A DNA stretch of 5,447 nt from the NCBI GenBank assembly GCA_965365465.1, contig CBDUBU010000279.1, positions 1 through 5,447 on the forward strand, given 5' to 3'. This document shows positions 4,660 through 5,447 of the stretch, piece after piece (within the stretch, counting starts at the first letter, position 1; each line of letters begins with the position of its first letter). The notes beneath the pieces are model-generated. The model was not told the DNA's origin. It was given only the letters and a program-made list of their open reading frames with translations, and did no database searches. Position numbers and translations under genes: made by a program. This DNA comes from CBDUBU01 sp965365465 (GTDB lineage: Bacteria > Bacteroidota > Rhodothermia > Rhodothermales > DASSAV01).

Positions 4660-5447
4660 ATGCCAGACGATAAGAATGCTGTGTTCGGCAGACACTTTGC
4701 CGCAGACCTGCGTCGCATCAGAGCGCAAAAGAACGTCAGCGTCGATGACTTGCACAACGAGACGAAAATCCCGCGTGGGTTAATTGAATCGTTCGAGCAG
4801 TCGGGTTTGTTCGATCATCCCATGTTCAATCGCGTGTATTTGCGTTCGTTCATTCGCACGTATGCGGATGTCGTCGGGATCTCGCCGGATATTGCGGTCG
4901 CTGCGCTTGAGGATGCCTTTGAGGGGCGTTATGATGGACGGCTGGCTCAAGAATATCTGGGCGAGGAGGCGTCTTCATCCATACACCTGGAGCGCGAGCA
5001 GATGCTTCCGGCGACCGAGCAACCAGCGCAGACAGGTTTTCAATCAGAGCGTGTTGCTCCTGCGTCTTCCTCCGTTCTCAAACAAAGTCACAAGGATCCC
5101 CTTTCACGTGAGCCTGCAGTTGCCTGGACTGCGCAATCACCTCCACCGTCCAGCAGGAGTTTTGCTTCAGACCGGTTTGCATCAGGAAGAAGTCAGGTAA
5201 AACAATGGATATTTATTGGAGGCGGGCTGGTTGTATTGGTGGCAGCGATATGGTGGGTCCTGCGAAGCGCTGACGGCGCCGAGAGTCAACAGCAGAGCGG
5301 GAGTGAACAGCAAGAAGTAGTTCTGTCAGATTCTGTTAATCTGGCGGATACATCATCGGCAGGCATAGGTACACCTCTGGAAGGAAGCTTGGCGGTTGGG
5401 GAAGAGTTTCAGGGCACTATTGTCGCTGCACAAGACAAAGTTCAAAA
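4660..5447 (+). CDS. rodZ: RodZ-like helix-turn-helix membrane protein, 3' end beyond the window
   Basis: The frame runs 262 codons from the ATG at 4660 to the window edge without a stop. Residues about 8-75 form a HTH_25-type domain (FGRHFAADLRRIRAQKNVSV... then VYLRSFIRTYADVVGI), the hallmark of RodZ, which links MreB filaments to the cell-wall elongation machinery at the inner membrane. From memory of E. coli RodZ, its MreB-contact aromatics Phe60 and Tyr64 fall at the same numbers here as Tyr60 and Phe64. A Ser/Pro/Gln-rich linker (about 90-180) with basic residues before the membrane leads to a single TM segment (about 183-201, WIFIGGGLVVLVAAIWWVL), then a Gln/Glu/Ser-rich extracytoplasmic part; the usual C-terminal domain would follow outside the window. 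The ATG is the first start after a TGA at 4603-4605. Only AAAGG, 2 bases from the ATG, resembles a ribosome binding site. The symbol is given by architecture; another HTH-TM protein remains possible. Confidence 0.85.
   Translation, partial: MPDDKNAVFGRHFAADLRRIRAQKNVSVDDLHNETKIPRGLIESFEQSGLFDHPMFNRVYLRSFIRTYADVVGISPDIAVAALEDAFEGRYDGRLAQEYLGEEASSSIHLEREQMLPATEQPAQTGFQSERVAPASSSVLKQSHKDPLSREPAVAWTAQSPPPSSRSFASDRFASGRSQVKQWIFIGGGLVVLVAAIWWVLRSADGAESQQQSGSEQQEVVLSDSVNLADTSSAGIGTPLEGSLAVGEEFQGTIVAAQDKVQ

Noticed and set aside
4784..5200. Forward 138-codon frame rich in Arg and Ser.
   Set aside because: It is an out-of-frame shadow of the RodZ-like gene, whose frame has a clear HTH domain and TM segment.

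Overview
The window holds two complete sensor/signalling genes and the start of a third gene, all on the + strand, behind a roughly 600-base leader with no conventional gene. Base composition is near 50% GC. The last gene is a RodZ-like cell-shape protein whose helix-turn-helix domain resembles those I recall from the Rhodothermota/Bacteroidota branch. Together with a hybrid kinase that starts without a Shine-Dalgarno sequence, this suggests a Gram-negative, free-living bacterium of that group. The assignment is tentative, because two other starts in the window have strong Shine-Dalgarno sequences, which are not typical of most Bacteroidota.

Layout. Positions 1-41 may carry the first 13 codons of a divergent minus-strand gene with a Lys/Glu-rich N-terminus. 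Positions 42-641 contain no ordinary gene but have unusual structure: a perfect 9-bp inverted repeat (300-321), two overlapping and mutually exclusive hairpins around 209-258, and a tripartite element at 470-500 in which one segment can pair with either of two identical flanking copies. A perfect AGGAGG at 507-512 then precedes two overlapping tiny reading frames. One (519-608) is correctly spaced from this site. The other (526-645) ends in an ATGA overlap with the next gene. Positions 642-3374 encode a 910-residue membrane hybrid histidine kinase (TM - probable double Cache-like sensor - TM - HAMP - PAS - HisKA - HATPase - REC). After 56 bases, positions 3431-4525 encode a 364-residue soluble REC - HisKA - HATPase protein. 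A 134-base gap follows, then a RodZ-like gene starts at 4660 and leaves the window at 5447.

How the genes may work together. The two kinase genes have no terminator-like hairpin between them and read as one transcription unit. The first senses something outside the cytoplasmic membrane and ends in a receiver domain. The second starts with a receiver and ends in a kinase. Neither has a DNA-binding or enzymatic output domain, so they look like successive nodes of a branched phosphorelay whose final output lies elsewhere. The neighbouring RodZ-like gene would act on MreB and cell shape; a functional link to the kinases is only a positional inference. A shared TGATAAC-TGTT motif occurs in the leader and in the kinase/rodZ gap.
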